Source of the DNA: Microterricola pindariensis
Lineage (GTDB): Bacteria > Actinomycetota > Actinomycetes > Actinomycetales > Microbacteriaceae
Assembly: GCF_002936985.1 (NCBI RefSeq)
Contig: NZ_MPZN01000001.1
Location: 62,001 to 126,000 of the forward strand
DNA: 64,000 nucleotides
Direction of reading: 5' to 3'
Part shown: piece after piece, positions 49,143 through 61,576 of the stretch
Layout: each line of letters opens with the position of its first letter
Numbering within the stretch: position 1 is the first letter of the stretch
Made by a program: the position numbers and the translations under genes
The notes under the pieces: generated by a model
What the model saw: only the letters and a program-made list of their open reading frames with translations
Databases searched by the model: none
What the model was told of the DNA's origin: nothing

Positions 49143-49176
49143 CACAGGCCCGGCTCACGAATGAACCGGGCCTGTG
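49143..49176 (-). terminator. terminator of pyk
   Basis: CACAGGCCCGG (49143-49153) pairs with CCGGGCCTGTG (49166-49176). The loop forms a smaller TCA/TGA stem. It lies 11 bases beyond the pyk stop. Confidence 0.78.
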
Positions 49177-49186
49177 CCAACGAGAA

Positions 49187-50632
49187 CTAGCTGCGCTTGT
49201 ACGCGGGGGCGGCCTCGTTGTGGACGTCACCGACGACATGCACGCGGATGTCGTTGGTCGAGCCGACGATTCCGGGAGGGGACCCGGAGATGACAACGAC
49301 CTTGTCACCGATCTCGGCCAGGCCCTGGCCGAGCAGAACGTCGTCGACCTGACCGATCATCTGGTCGGTGTGGGTGACCCGGTCGACCAGATAGGTCTGG
49401 ATGCCCCAGGTCAGGGCCAGACGGCGGCGGATGCTGGGCTCCGGCGTCAGCGCGATCATCGGGATGCTCGAGCGGATGCGCGACATGCGGCGCGCGGAGT
49501 CACCGGACTCGGTGAAGACGACGAGGTACTTCGCGTCGACGAAGTCGGCGACGTCGGCCGCGGCGAGGGTGATCGCCCCGCCCTGGGTGCGCGGCTTGAC
49601 CGTGAGCGGCAGGATGCGCTCCAGGCCGTGCTCCTCGGTGGAGTCGACGATGCGGGCCATGGTCTGCACCGTGACGACCGGGTACTCGCCGACGCTCGTC
49701 TCGCCGGAGAGCATGACTGCGTCTGCACCGTCGAGGACGGCGTTGGCGACATCCGAGGTCTCTGCACGGGTCGGGACCGGGCTGGAGATCATCGATTCGA
49801 GCATCTGCGTGGCGACGATGACCGGCTTGGCCATGCGGCGGGCCAGCTCGACGGCGCGCTTCTGCACGATCGGCACGGCCTCCAGCGGCAGCTCGACGCC
49901 CAGGTCGCCGCGGGCGACCATGATGGAGTCGAAGGCGTCGACGATGCCCTCGAGGGCTTCGACGGCCTGCGGCTTCTCGATCTTGGCGATCACCGGCACG
50001 CGGCGGCCGACCTCGTCCATGATCTCGTGCACCCGGGTGATGTCCTCGGCGTTGCGCACGAAGGAGAGGGCGATCAGGTCGGCGCCGAGCTCGAGGCCCC
50101 AACGCAGGTCGTCCTCGTCCTTCTCGGAGAGCGCCGGCACGTTGACGGCGACGCCGGGCAGGTTGATGCCCTTGTTGTTCGACACGGTGCCGGCGACGAT
50201 GACCTTGGTGGTCACGACGGTGCCGTCGGTCGAGACGACCTCGACGCGCACCTTGCCGTCGTCGATCAGCAGGAAGTCCCCCGGCTTCACGTCGCCGGGC
50301 AGGCCCTTGTACGTGGTGCCGCAGATCTCCTTGGTGCCGAGGATGTCCTCGGTGGTGATCTTGAAGATGTCGCCCTCTGCGAGGTCGTGCGGGCCGTCTG
50401 AGAACTTGCCCAGGCGGATCTTCGGCCCCTGCAGGTCGACCAGCACGGCCACAGCGCGACCGGAGTCGTTGGCGGCCTTGCGGACGTTCTGGTAAACGCC
50501 CTCGTGCACGTCGTAGGTGCCGTGGCTCAGGTTCATGCGGCAGACGTCTACACCGGCATCGATGATGGCCCGGATCTGTTCGTAGCTGGACGTGGCCGGC
50601 CCGAGGGTTGCGACTATTTTCGCGCGTCTCAT
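49187..50632 (-). CDS. pyk: pyruvate kinase
   Basis: Pyruvate kinase converts phosphoenolpyruvate and ADP to pyruvate and ATP, the last step of glycolysis. The 481-residue protein has the N-terminal KIVATLGPAT and MNLSHGT. The active-site Lys and metal ligands are in VIAKIEKPQA and MVARGDLGVELP, and ATQMLESM is also present. GGAG precedes the ATG by about 8 bases. It is 87 bp downstream of gltD; whether it has its own promoter is not clear. Confidence 0.97.
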   Translation of the reverse strand: MRRAKIVATLGPATSSYEQIRAIIDAGVDVCRMNLSHGTYDVHEGVYQNVRKAANDSGRAVAVLVDLQGPKIRLGKFSDGPHDLAEGDIFKITTEDILGTKEICGTTYKGLPGDVKPGDFLLIDDGKVRVEVVSTDGTVVTTKVIVAGTVSNNKGINLPGVAVNVPALSEKDEDDLRWGLELGADLIALSFVRNAEDITRVHEIMDEVGRRVPVIAKIEKPQAVEALEGIVDAFDSIMVARGDLGVELPLEAVPIVQKRAVELARRMAKPVIVATQMLESMISSPVPTRAETSDVANAVLDGADAVMLSGETSVGEYPVVTVQTMARIVDSTEEHGLERILPLTVKPRTQGGAITLAAADVADFVDAKYLVVFTESGDSARRMSRIRSSIPMIALTPEPSIRRRLALTWGIQTYLVDRVTHTDQMIGQVDDVLLGQGLAEIGDKVVVISGSPPGIVGSTNDIRVHVVGDVHNEAAPAYKRS

Positions 50633-50719
50633 TTATGTACTCCGTATTTTTTGCCTGAATGGACTCAGGATGGGTTCTTGCCGCGACGGCGGCGATGGCC
50701 GTGCCTGCCGCGAGAAGTT

Positions 50720-52169
<1,450 letters not shown>

Positions 52170-52177
<8 letters not shown>

Positions 52178-55100
52178 CGGTCACCTCCAGGATTCGATTC
52201 CACATATGTGTGCCGTCGGGGTCGATCCCGTCGGCCTCCGCCTGCGCCCGGATGCCCTGCACGGCGGCGTAGTCGCGCGGCAGCACCTTGACGAAGCGCG
52301 AGATCGCGCCGTCGAGGTCGGCCAGCATGCGCTCCGCGACGGCGGAGCCGGTCTCCGCCCGGTGCTGCTCCAACAGGTCGCGCACGATCTCACGGTCGGC
52401 GCTGCCGAGCTCGAGCAGCTCCAGCTCGCCGCTGGCCAGGGAGTCGGGGTTGACCCGCTCCCGCTTCAGCTCGTAGACGTACGCGGTGCCGCCGGACATG
52501 CCGGCGCCGAGGTTGCGCCCGGTGCCGCCCAGGATGAGGGCGAGGCCGCCGGTCATGTACTCGAGGGCGTGGTCGCCGACGCCCTCGACGACGGCGGTGG
52601 CGCCGGAGTTGCGCACCAGGAAGCGCTCCCCCACGATGCCCCGGAGGAACAGCGAGCCGCTGGTCGCCCCGTAGCCGATGACGTTGCCGGCGATGACGTT
52701 GCGCTCGGCCGGGAACAGGCTCTGCCGATCCGGGCGCACCGCGATGCGGCCGCCGGAGAGGCCCTTGCCGACGTAGTCGTTGGAGTCGCCCTCGAGCCGG
52801 AGCGTGATGCCGCCGGGCAGGAAGGCGCCGAGCGACTGCCCGGCGGAGCCGTGCAGCGTCACCTCGATGGAGTTCTCCGGCAGGCCGTTGACGCCGTGCC
52901 GCATGGTCACCTCGTGGCCGAGCATGGTGCCCACGGCGCGTTCCGTGTTGCGGATGGGCAGCTCGATGGCCACGTGGCCGCCGCGCTCCAGCACCCCGGC
53001 CGCCTGCTGGATGAGCTGCTTGTCGAAGTGGCTCTCCAGCTCGTGGTCCTGCTCGCGCGCGCTCTGGCGCGGTTCGGCATCCGAGAAGTCGGGCCCGACC
53101 AGGATCGGCGTCAGGTCCATGCCGGACGCCTTCCAGTGGTTGATCGCCTGGGCGGTGTCGAGCAGCTCGTGGTGGCCGATGGCCTCGCCGAGGGTGCGGA
53201 ACCCGAGTTCCGCGAGGTACTCGCGCACCTCCTGGGCGATGAACTCGAAGAAGTTCACCACGAACTCCGGCTTGCCGGTGAAGCGCTTGCGCAGCTCCGG
53301 GTTCTGCGTGGCGACGCCGACCGGGCAGGTGTCCAGGTGGCAAACGCGCATCATGATGCAGCCCTCGACGATGAGCGGGGCGGTGGCGAAGCCGAACTCC
53401 TCCGCGCCGAGCAGGGCGCCGATGACGACGTCGCGGCCGGTCTTCAGCTGGCCGTCGACCTGCACGACCACCCGGTCGCGCATGCCGTTCAGCATCAGCG
53501 TCTGCTGGGTCTCGGCCAGGCCGAGCTCCCACGGGGTTCCCGCGTGCTTGAGCGAGTTGACCGGGCTGGCGCCGGTTCCGCCGTCGTGGCCGGAGACCAG
53601 GATGACGTCGGAGAGCGCCTTCGCGACGCCGGCGGCGACCGCGCCGATGCCGGACTGGCTGACCAGCTTGGTGTGGATGCGCGCCTTCGGGTTGGCCCGC
53701 TTGAGGTCGAAGATGAGCTGCTTGAGGTCTTCGATCGAGTAGATGTCGTGGTGCGGCGGCGGCGAGATGAGCCCGACGCCGGGGGTGCCGTGCCGGGTGC
53801 GCGCCACCCAGGGGTAGACCTTGGTGGAGGGCAGCTGGCCGCCCTCGCCGGGCTTGGCGCCCTGGGCGAGCTTGATCTGGATGTCGTCGGCGTGGCTCAG
53901 GTACATGCTCGTCACGCCGAAACGGCCGGAGGCCACCTGCTTGATGGCGCTGCGCCGCTCCGGGTCGAGCAGCCGGTCCAGGTCCTCGCCGCCCTCGCCC
54001 GTGTTGGACTTGGCGCCGAGGCTGTTCATGGCGATGGCGAGCGTCTCGTGCGCCTCCTGCGAGATGGAGCCGTAGCTCATCGCACCGGTGGAGAAGCGCT
54101 TGACGATGGAGGCGACGGACTCGACCTCCTCCAGCGGGACGGCGGGGCGCCGGCCGGTGCGGAGCGCGAACATGCCGCGCAGCGTCATCAGCGTCTCCGC
54201 CTGGTCGTCGACCAGCTTGGTGTACTCGCGGAAGATGTCGTAGCGGCGGGTGCGGGTGGCGTGCTGCAGCCGGAACACCGTCTCCGGGTTGAACAGGTGC
54301 GGGGAGCCGTCGCGGCGCCACTGGTACTCGCCGCCGGTCTGCAGCCGCTCGTGCACGGTGACCGCGGCATCCTCCGGGTAGGCGGATGTGTGCCGCTTGA
54401 GGTTCTCCGCCTGGATGACCTCGATGCCGACGCCGCCGAGCTTGGAGGTGGTGCCGGTGAAGTACTCCTCGATGAAGCCCTCGTCCAGGCCGAGCGCCTC
54501 GAAGGCCTGCGCGCCGGAGTAGGAGGCGATGGTGGAGATGCCCATCTTGGACATGATCTTCAGCACGCCCTTGCCGAGCGCCTTGATGACGTTGCCGACG
54601 GCCTTCTCCGGGGTGACGTCGGTGATGACGCCGCTGCGGACCAGGTTCTCGCAGCTCTCCATGGCCAGGTACGGGTTCACGGCGGAGGCGCCGTAGCCGA
54701 TCAGCAGGGCCACGTGGTGAACCTCGCGCACATCGCCGGCCTCCACCAGCAGGCCCACCTTCATGCGGTGCTCCGAGCGGGTGAGGTGGTGGTGCACGGA
54801 TGCCGTCATCAGCAGCGACGGGATCGGCGCCAGGTCCTTGTTGGAGTCGCGGTCGCTCAGCACGATGAAGCGGGCGCCGGCCTCGATGGCCCGGTCGACC
54901 TCGACGTTCAGCGCGGCCAGGCGGTCGCGCAGGGCGTTGACGCCCTCGTCGAAGCGGTACAGGCCGCGGATCGTGACGGTGCTCTTGCTGCCGGGCTGCG
55001 GGTCGATGTGCTGGATCTTGGCCAGTTCGTCGTTGTCGATCACCGGGAAGGTGAGCGAGACCTGGCCGGCGTGCTCCGGGCCGGCGCTGAGCAGGTTGTG

Positions 55101-56747
55101 CTCCGGGCCGACCGAGCTGCCGAGCGAGGTGACCAGCTGCTCGCGGATCGAGTCCAGCGGCGGGTTGGTGACCTGGGCGAACTGCTGGGTGAAGTAGTCG
55201 AACAGCAGCCGCGGGCGGTCGGAGAGCACGGCGATCGGGGTGTCGGAGCCCATCGCGCCGAGCGGCTCCGCCCCGAAACGGGCCATCGGGGTCAGCAGAA
55301 GCCGCAGCTCCTCCTCGGTGTAGCCGAAGGTGCGCTGGCGGCGCACGACGGAGGCCGGCGGGTGCACGATGTGCTCGCGCTCCGGCAGCTCGGCCAGCTT
55401 GATCCGGCTCTGCTCCAGCCACTGCCCCCAGGGCTCGGCGGCGGCCAGCTCGGCCTTGATCTCATCGTCTTCGATGAGCCGGCCGGCGACGGTGTCGACG
55501 AGGAACATCTTGCCGGGGCGCAGGCGCCCCTTCCGCACGATGGTGGCCGGGTCGAAGTCCAGCACGCCGATCTCGCTGGCCAGGACGACGAGGCCGTCAT
55601 CCGTGATCACGAAGCGGCCCGGGCGGAGGCCGTTGCGGTCCAGCGTCGCGCCGACGAGCGAGCCGTCGGTGAACACGATGGCGGCCGGGCCGTCCCACGG
55701 CTCCATGAGCATGGAGTGGTAGTCGTAGAAGTCGCGGCGCTCCGCGTCCATATCGGCCTGGTTCTCCCAGGCCTCCGGAACCATCATCATCACCGCGTGC
55801 GGGAGCGAGCGCCCGGACAGGGTGAGCAGCTCGACCACCTCGTCGAAGGAGGCGGAGTCGCTGGCACCGGGCGTGACGATCGGCAGCAGCGGGGCGAGGT
55901 CGCCGAGCAGCTCCGACTCCAGCTGGGACTGGCGGGCGCGCATCCAGTTGCGGTTGCCCTGGATGGTGTTGATCTCGCCGTTGTGCGCGATCATGCGGAA
56001 CGGCTGGGCCAGCGGCCAAGACGGGAAGGTGTTGGTGGAGTAGCGCGAGTGCACCAGCGCGAGCGTGGAGGTGAAGCGCTCGTCGGAGAGGTCGGGGTAG
56101 AACGGTTCCAGCTGGAGCGTGGTGACCATGCCCTTGTAGACCAGGGTGCGGCAGGAGAGCGAGGCGAAGTAGATCTCGAGCTCTCGTTCTGCGCGCTTGC
56201 GCAGCCGGTAGGCCTGGCGGTCCAGCTCGATGCCGGAGAGCGGGGCACCGGCCCCGGTGAGCCGCGCGCTCTGCACGTAGAAGGCCTGGATGGCGGGCAT
56301 CGCCGCGCGGGCCAGCGTGCCGACCTCGTCGGGCCGGACGGGAACCTCGCGCCAGCCGAGGACGGTGAGGCCCTCCTCGCCGGCGATGTCGGCGATGGCC
56401 CGCTTGATCGCGCTGCGGGCGGTGGGATCGGTGGGGAGGAAGGCGTTGCCGACCGCGTAGCGGCCGACCGCGGGAAGCTCGAAGTCGGTCACCGCCCGGA
56501 GGAAGGCGTCGGGGATCTGCGTGATGATCCCAGCGCCGTCACCCGTTCCGGCGTCGGAGCCGACGGCCCCGCGGTGTTCCAGATTGCGCAGCGCGTTGAG
56601 CGCCGCCGTGATGATGTCGTGGCCTGCCGTGCCACGGAGGGTTGCGACCATGGCCAGGCCGCAGGCGTCTTTCTCGTGCCCAGGGTCGTAGAGACCCTGT
56701 CGACCCGGGATTTGACTGAACCTCGTAAATGTCTGCTGAAACGTCAC
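52170..56747 (-). CDS. gltB: glutamate synthase large subunit
   Basis: GltB makes two glutamates from glutamine and 2-oxoglutarate. The 1525-residue protein starts with a short propeptide. The amidotransferase nucleophile is Cys29 in KDACGLAMV, expected to become the N-terminus after cleavage. The synthase domain has [10 protein letters not shown] and the 3Fe-4S cysteines around CHLDTCPVG. The C-terminal beta-helix has Gly-rich repeats ([11 protein letters not shown]). Start is GTG. It forms an operon with gltD. Confidence 0.97.
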
Positions 56748-56761
56748 GATTGGGCGTCCTC

Positions 56762-56767
56762 ACGCTA
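56762..56767 (-). promoter_or_regulatory. possible gltB -10 element
   Basis: TAGCGT on the minus strand would give a very short leader of about 8-10 bases before the GTG at 56747. No -35 box is recognised. Confidence 0.35.
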
Positions 56768-56813
56768 GAAGTGCGAAGGGACGCCATTGGCCCACAAATG
56801 GGTTGTTGCGCTG

Positions 56814-56829
56814 CCCTCGAATGCGAGGG
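56814..56829 (-). terminator. weak hairpin after lgt
   Basis: CCCTCG-AATG-CGAGGG, a perfect 6-bp stem 32 bases beyond the lgt stop, with no U-tract. Confidence 0.35.
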
Positions 56830-56860
56830 GAGATGAGCAGAACTCGCTGGGTGGGTGAGC

Positions 56861-57829
56861 CTAGGAGTTCGGGCCGTTTGTGCTTGTGGCTGCGGCGGCA
56901 GTGGACTGAATGGTCGCGGCTCCATCGCCGTGGTCGTCTTCCTCAGAATCTGCGTTGTCAGATTCTATATCAGCGTCGTCGGGGTTCCATTCACGACCCG
57001 GCACGTAGGGGCTGATTTCGACCCCGGTGTGGCGGCGCGACTGCACGATGAACAGCACGATTCCGATCACCACGGCCAGCCAGGCTGCCCAGATGTTGGT
57101 GCGCACACCGAGGAACATCTCGCTCGGGTCGACCCGGATGGCCTCGAAGAAGCTGCGGCCGAGGCCGTACCAGATCAGGTAGACCGCGAAGGCCTTGCCC
57201 CAGCGCAGCGTGAGCTTGCGCTCCAGCAGCAGGATGAGGGCGACGCCGGCCAGGTTCCAGACGATCTCGTAGAGGAAGGTGGGGTGGAACAGGGTTCCCT
57301 CCGGCAGGCCGACAGGGAAGGCCGGGTTGCTCTGGGAGATCTCCAGGCCCCACGGCAGCGTGGTGGGCAGGCCGAACAGCTCGGCGTTGAACCAGTTGCC
57401 GAGACGGCCCATGGCCTGTGCCAGCAGCATGCCGGGTGCGAGCGCGTCGGCGAAGGACCAGAAGCGGATGCCGGTCATCCGGCATCCGATGTATGCTCCG
57501 ATCGCGCCACCGATGAGCGCGCCGAAGATGGCGTTGCCGCCCTCCCAGATGTACAGGGTGCGCAGCAGGTCGGCGCCCGGGTAGAAGTAGTCGCCGGGGT
57601 GGGTGAGCACGTGGTAGATGCGCGCGCCGATGATGCCGAGCGGCACCGCCCAGAGGATGATGTCCAGCACGATTCCGGGCTCTGCACCGCGCTTGGTCAG
57701 GCGCATGCTGGTCATGATCGTCGCGGCGACGATGCCGGCCAGGATGCACAGGGCGTAGGCGTGGATGCGGAACGGACCGAGGTCGAAGTAGCTCCACTCG
57801 GGGCTCGGAATGCTCAACGGTGCAAACAC
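56861..57829 (-). CDS. lgt: prolipoprotein diacylglyceryl transferase
   Basis: Lgt moves a diacylglyceryl group from phosphatidylglycerol onto the lipobox cysteine of prolipoproteins. The 322-residue membrane protein has seven predicted spans. It carries the family signature MGRLGNWFNAELFG and YIWEGGNAIFGA. An acidic, Ser/Thr-rich C-terminal tail of about 50 residues follows the last span. Start is GTG with AAAGG about 10 bases before. It is the last gene after trpA. Confidence 0.95.
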   Translation of the reverse strand: MFAPLSIPSPEWSYFDLGPFRIHAYALCILAGIVAATIMTSMRLTKRGAEPGIVLDIILWAVPLGIIGARIYHVLTHPGDYFYPGADLLRTLYIWEGGNAIFGALIGGAIGAYIGCRMTGIRFWSFADALAPGMLLAQAMGRLGNWFNAELFGLPTTLPWGLEISQSNPAFPVGLPEGTLFHPTFLYEIVWNLAGVALILLLERKLTLRWGKAFAVYLIWYGLGRSFFEAIRVDPSEMFLGVRTNIWAAWLAVVIGIVLFIVQSRRHTGVEISPYVPGREWNPDDADIESDNADSEEDDHGDGAATIQSTAAAATSTNGPNS

Positions 57830-57856
57830 CAGTACTGCCTTTCGGTCGGTGAAAAG

Positions 57857-58642
57857 TTAGAGTGCGTTCTTGCCTGCGGCCAGCTCGCGGGCGAGGGCGC
57901 CGACGGCGTCGACTCCCCCATCGGCGAGTGCCTTGACCAGGGCGGAGCCCACGATGGCGCCGTCGGCGTAGCCGAGGACCTCGCGCACCTGCTCCGGCGT
58001 GGAGATTCCGACGCCGACGCAGGCGCTCGTGGAGCCCGCCTCGCGCAGACGCTCGATGAGGCCGCGGGCGGCCGCGTCGACGTCGGCGCGGGCACCGGTG
58101 ATGCCCATGGTGGAGACGGCGTAGACGAAGCCCCTGCTGGACTCGACGACCCGGCGCAGGCGCTCGGGCGTGGAGGTGGGGGCGGCGAGGAAGACGCGGT
58201 CGAGGCCGGTGCGCTCGGAGGCGGCGATCCAGTCCGCGCCCTCGTCGGGAATCAGGTCGGGCGTGATCAGCCCGGCACCGCCGGCGGCGGCCAGGTCGTC
58301 GGCGAAGCGCTCGACGCCGTACTGCACGACCGGGTTCCAGTAGGTCATGATCAGCACGGGGGCGCTGACCTGGGCGGTGATGGCGCGCACGGCCTCGAAG
58401 CCGTCGCGCAGCCGGAAGCCGTCGGCCAGGGCCTGCTGGGTGGCGGCCTGGATGACGCTGCCGTCCATCACGGGGTCGGAGTACGGCAGGCCCATCTCGA
58501 GGATGTCGACGCCGTTCTCGACGAGCGCGACGGCGGCGTCGATGCTACCGCCGAGGCTCGGGAAGCCGACCGGCAGGTAGCCGATCAGGGCGCCGCTGCC
58601 GGCGTCCACGCGGGTGCGGATGGTCTGCTCAACAGCACTCAT
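57857..58642 (-). CDS. trpA: tryptophan synthase alpha chain
   Basis: TrpA cleaves indole-3-glycerol phosphate to indole, which is channelled to TrpB. The 261-residue protein has YLPVGFPS at the first strand and the catalytic Glu and Asp in [14 protein letters not shown]. The phosphate-binding region [11 protein letters not shown] is present. Its ATG overlaps the trpB stop (ATGA). Confidence 0.97.
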   Translation of the reverse strand: MSAVEQTIRTRVDAGSGALIGYLPVGFPSLGGSIDAAVALVENGVDILEMGLPYSDPVMDGSVIQAATQQALADGFRLRDGFEAVRAITAQVSAPVLIMTYWNPVVQYGVERFADDLAAAGGAGLITPDLIPDEGADWIAASERTGLDRVFLAAPTSTPERLRRVVESSRGFVYAVSTMGITGARADVDAAARGLIERLREAGSTSACVGVGISTPEQVREVLGYADGAIVGSALVKALADGGVDAVGALARELAAGKNAL

Positions 58643-59880
58643 GACTGCGTGGCCCCCTCGTCGATCAGCTTGAAGTACCGCCCGGCGGTCTCCATGTCCT
58701 TGTCGCCGCGGCCGCTCAGGTTGACCAGGATGGTCGAGTCCGGGCCGAGCTCGCGGCCGAGCTCCAGCGCGCCGGCGAGGGCGTGCGCCGACTCGATGGC
58801 GGGGATGATGCCCTCGGTGCGGCTGAGCAGCAGGAGCGCGTCCATGGCTGCGGCGTCGGTGACGGGGCGGTAGTCGGCCCGGCCGATGCTGTTCAGCCAG
58901 GCGTGCTCCGGTCCGACGCCCGGGTAGTCGAGGCCGGCGGAGATGGAGTGCGACTCGTAGGTCTGGCCGTCCTCGTCCTGCAGCATCATGCTGCGGGCGC
59001 CGTGCAGCACGCCCGGGCTGCCCTTGGTGATGGTGGCGGCGTGGCGCGGCGTGTCGGCGCCCTCGCCGGCCGCCTCGTAGCCGTACAGGGCGACGGAGGG
59101 GTCGTCGAGGAAGGCGTGGAAGATGCCCATGGCGTTGGAGCCACCGCCGACGCAGGCGGCGACGGCATCCGGCAGGGCGCCGGTCAGCTCGAGCACCTGG
59201 GCGCGGGCCTCCTCGCCGATGATCTTCTGGAAGTCGCGGACCATGGCCGGGAACGGGTGCGGCCCGGCGACCGTGCCGAAGATGTAGTTGGTGTTCTCGA
59301 CGTTGGTGACCCAGTCGCGCATGGCGTCGTTGATGGCGTCCTTGAGCGTGCGGGAGCCGGCCTTGACGGCGACGACCTCCGCGCCGAGCAGGCGCATGCG
59401 GGCGACGTTGAGCGCCTGGCGCTCGGTGTCGACCTCGCCCATGTAGACGACGCACTCGAAGCCGAACAGCGCGGCGGCCGTCGCGGTGGCGACACCGTGC
59501 TGGCCCGCACCGGTCTCGGCGATGACGCGGGTCTTGCCGATCCGCTTGGTGAGCAGGGCCTGACCGAGCACGTTGTTGATCTTGTGCGAGCCGGTGTGGT
59601 TCAGGTCCTCGCGCTTGAGGATGATCCGCGCGCCGCCGGCGTGCTCGGCGAAGCGGGGCACCTCGGTGATGATGGAGGGCCGGCCGGTGTAGCTCTTGTG
59701 CAGTTCGGCGAGCTCCGCCGCGAACGCCGGGTCCTTCTTGGTCAGCTCGTAGGCGGCGGTGAGCTCGTCCAGGGCCGCGACGAGCGACTCGGGCACGAAG
59801 CGCCCGCCGAAGTCGCCGAAGTACGGGCCGAGCTCGTCGCGCAGGTTGCGGGAGGGGGTCGGTTCGGTGGGGTTCGTCAC
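58639..59880 (-). CDS. trpB: tryptophan synthase beta chain
   Basis: TrpB joins indole and serine using pyridoxal phosphate. The 413-residue protein has the PLP lysine in [11 protein letters not shown], the phosphate-binding [10 protein letters not shown], and the N-terminal [11 protein letters not shown]. Start GTG overlaps the trpC stop (GTGA). Together trpC, trpB and trpA are tightly coupled. Confidence 0.97.
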   Translation of the reverse strand: MTNPTEPTPSRNLRDELGPYFGDFGGRFVPESLVAALDELTAAYELTKKDPAFAAELAELHKSYTGRPSIITEVPRFAEHAGGARIILKREDLNHTGSHKINNVLGQALLTKRIGKTRVIAETGAGQHGVATATAAALFGFECVVYMGEVDTERQALNVARMRLLGAEVVAVKAGSRTLKDAINDAMRDWVTNVENTNYIFGTVAGPHPFPAMVRDFQKIIGEEARAQVLELTGALPDAVAACVGGGSNAMGIFHAFLDDPSVALYGYEAAGEGADTPRHAATITKGSPGVLHGARSMMLQDEDGQTYESHSISAGLDYPGVGPEHAWLNSIGRADYRPVTDAAAMDALLLLSRTEGIIPAIESAHALAGALELGRELGPDSTILVNLSGRGDKDMETAGRYFKLIDEGATQS

Positions 59881-60665
59881 GGTTGATTCCTTACTGGGAC
59901 CGCCAGGAATTCGGAGAGCGTGCGGATCGGGTCGCTCGTGACGAGCGCCTCGCCGACCAGCACGACGTCGGCTCCGGCCGCGCGGTAGTGCGCGACATCC
60001 GCGGCGGAGAGCACCGCGGACTCGGCGACCTTGATGGTTCCGGCCGGGATGCGGTCGGAGAGGGTGCCGAAGAGGTTCTTGTCCATCTCGAAGGTGGAGA
60101 GGTTGCGCGCGTTGACGCCGATGAGTGCGGCACCGAGGTCGATGGCGCGCTCCAGCTCGTCGGCGCTGTGCGTCTCGACCAGCGGCGTCATGCCGAGTTC
60201 GAGGATCAGCGTGTGCAGCTCGGCGAGCAGCGGCTGTTCGAGCGCGGCGACGATGAGCAGCACCAGGTCGGCTCCCGCGGCGCGGGCCTCGAGCACCTGA
60301 TACGGCGTGGCGATGAAGTCCTTGCGGAGCACCGGCAGGCTCACCGCGGCGCGCACGGCCTCCAGGTCGGCGAGCGAGCCGCCGAACTTGCGTTCCTCGG
60401 TGAGAACGCTGATCGCGCTGGCCCCGCCCTGTTCGTAGGCGGATGCCAGCGCGGCGGGGTCGCGGATCTCGGCCAGCTGGCCGCGCGACGGGCTCGACCG
60501 CTTGACTTCGGCGATGACCTTGACGCGCTCGGCCGGGGCCAGCGCGGCAAGGGCGTCGAGGGCCGCCGGGCGCGCCAGTGCGGCGGCCTCGACGGTGGCG
60601 TATGGGCGGCTCAGGCGCCGCCGCTCGGCATCTTCAACGGAGCCGGCGGTGAGCTCGGTCAGCAC
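59877..60665 (-). CDS. trpC: indole-3-glycerol phosphate synthase
   Basis: TrpC closes the indole ring from CdRP. The 262-residue TIM barrel shows the catalytic Lys in [12 protein letters not shown]. Further motifs are [28 protein letters not shown] and VAESAV. Start is GTG (VLTELTAGS), 3 bases after the stop of the small membrane protein. No trpD or trpF is in the window. Confidence 0.96.
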   Translation of the reverse strand: MLTELTAGSVEDAERRRLSRPYATVEAAALARPAALDALAALAPAERVKVIAEVKRSSPSRGQLAEIRDPAALASAYEQGGASAISVLTEERKFGGSLADLEAVRAAVSLPVLRKDFIATPYQVLEARAAGADLVLLIVAALEQPLLAELHTLILELGMTPLVETHSADELERAIDLGAALIGVNARNLSTFEMDKNLFGTLSDRIPAGTIKVAESAVLSAADVAHYRAAGADVVLVGEALVTSDPIRTLSEFLAVPVRNQP

Positions 60666-60668
60666 TCG

Positions 60669-60899
60669 CTAGTGCGCTTTCGGGGCGTACTTCGGGCCGT
60701 TGACGCCGTATCCGGCCTTGCCGAGGGCCCAGCCGACGATGAGGCCGGCGACGAGGAGCCCGGCGGAGGCCCAGACGAGCCACTCCTGCTCCAGGAAGAA
60801 CGCGACGGTTCCGATGAGGAAGGCGAGGAGCATGATGACGACCGAGGTCCATGCGGCCGGCGAATTGCCGTGTCCTGGCTCGACTGACTCTGTGCTCAT
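60669..60899 (-). CDS. small membrane protein of the trp operon (HGxSPAAW motif)
   Basis: The 76-residue protein has two predicted membrane spans (about 20-38 and 43-61) and the N-terminal motif HGNSPAAWT. Small proteins with this motif are found between trpE and trpC in many Actinobacteria; the function is unknown. AAGGAG lies 5 bases before the ATG. A -10-like box and a palindrome in the 81-bp gap upstream suggest a possible internal promoter. Confidence 0.82.
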   Translation of the reverse strand: MSTESVEPGHGNSPAAWTSVVIMLLAFLIGTVAFFLEQEWLVWASAGLLVAGLIVGWALGKAGYGVNGPKYAPKAH

Positions 60900-60932
60900 G
60901 GTTCTCCTTAGAGGTTGAAGGGGGTGTGTGAA

Positions 60933-60958
60933 AGTCTAGCGGCTCCGCCGCATGCGGC
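60933..60958 (-). promoter_or_regulatory. possible internal promoter/operator in the trp operon
   Basis: On the minus strand TAGACT (60938-60933) lies about 27 bases of leader before the small membrane-protein gene. The perfect 12-bp palindrome GCCGCATGCGGC (60947-60958) is just upstream. No -35 box is clear. Confidence 0.3.
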
Positions 60959-60980
60959 CGGGCAGCCGGGGAAGAGGGGG

Positions 60981-61574
60981 TTACTGCTGATCGGTGGGGT
61001 CGCTGCCGCGGCTGAGCTCGTCCCAGTTGTCGATGGCGGCGTCCTTGGCGCTGAGGGGGGCACCGTCGGCGTGGTCCAGGCGCACGGCCTGGTACTTGCG
61101 GCCGGGGCCCGGCCAGCGCCGCGAGCTGAGCAGCACGCCGAGGCCGGCGGCGGCGAACAGCACGCCGGAGGCCACGCCGACCCACGGCCACACCGTGATG
61201 GCGGCATCCGAGATCAGCGCCAGAACGGCGGTGTCGCCGGCCACGCCGGTGAGCTTGGTGACGTCGGCGATGGCGGCGGCGGCCGGGTCGGCGATGGCGG
61301 CGGCGGAGGCGATCACCACGGACACGGCGAGCAGCACCTCGAGCACGCCGAGCACCAGCCGGAAGGCGGGGCCGGCGATGGCCAGCGCGCCGCCCAGGGC
61401 GAGCCCGGCCAGGGCCAGCGCGGACAGGGCGGGGGCGGCTGCGGCCCCGTCGATGTCGATCGGGGTGCCCTCCACGTGCGCGACCACCCAGGTCTGGGTC
61501 CAGGCGAGGAGGGCGAGGACGGCGGACAGCAGCCCGCCGACGATGAGGAGCCCCTTGATTCGTGCGGCACTCAT
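60981..61574 (-). CDS. Trp biosynthesis-associated membrane protein
   Basis: The 197-residue protein has four hydrophobic spans. It fits the actinobacterial Trp-operon membrane protein family (TIGR02234): an N-terminal span with LLAWTQTWV, an Ala-rich middle, and a cytoplasmic tail. No catalytic motif is visible and the role is unknown. It starts 2 bp after the trpE stop, so it is translated with trpE. Confidence 0.87.
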   Translation of the reverse strand: MSAARIKGLLIVGGLLSAVLALLAWTQTWVVAHVEGTPIDIDGAAAAPALSALALAGLALGGALAIAGPAFRLVLGVLEVLLAVSVVIASAAAIADPAAAAIADVTKLTGVAGDTAVLALISDAAITVWPWVGVASGVLFAAAGLGVLLSSRRWPGPGRKYQAVRLDHADGAPLSAKDAAIDNWDELSRGSDPTDQQ

Positions 61575-61576
61575 GC

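Noticed and set aside
50633-50719. Terminator between gltD and pyk
   Set aside because: The CCTGA/TCAGG stem near 50655-50670 is followed by A rather than U on the transcribed strand, and other hairpins there are weak.
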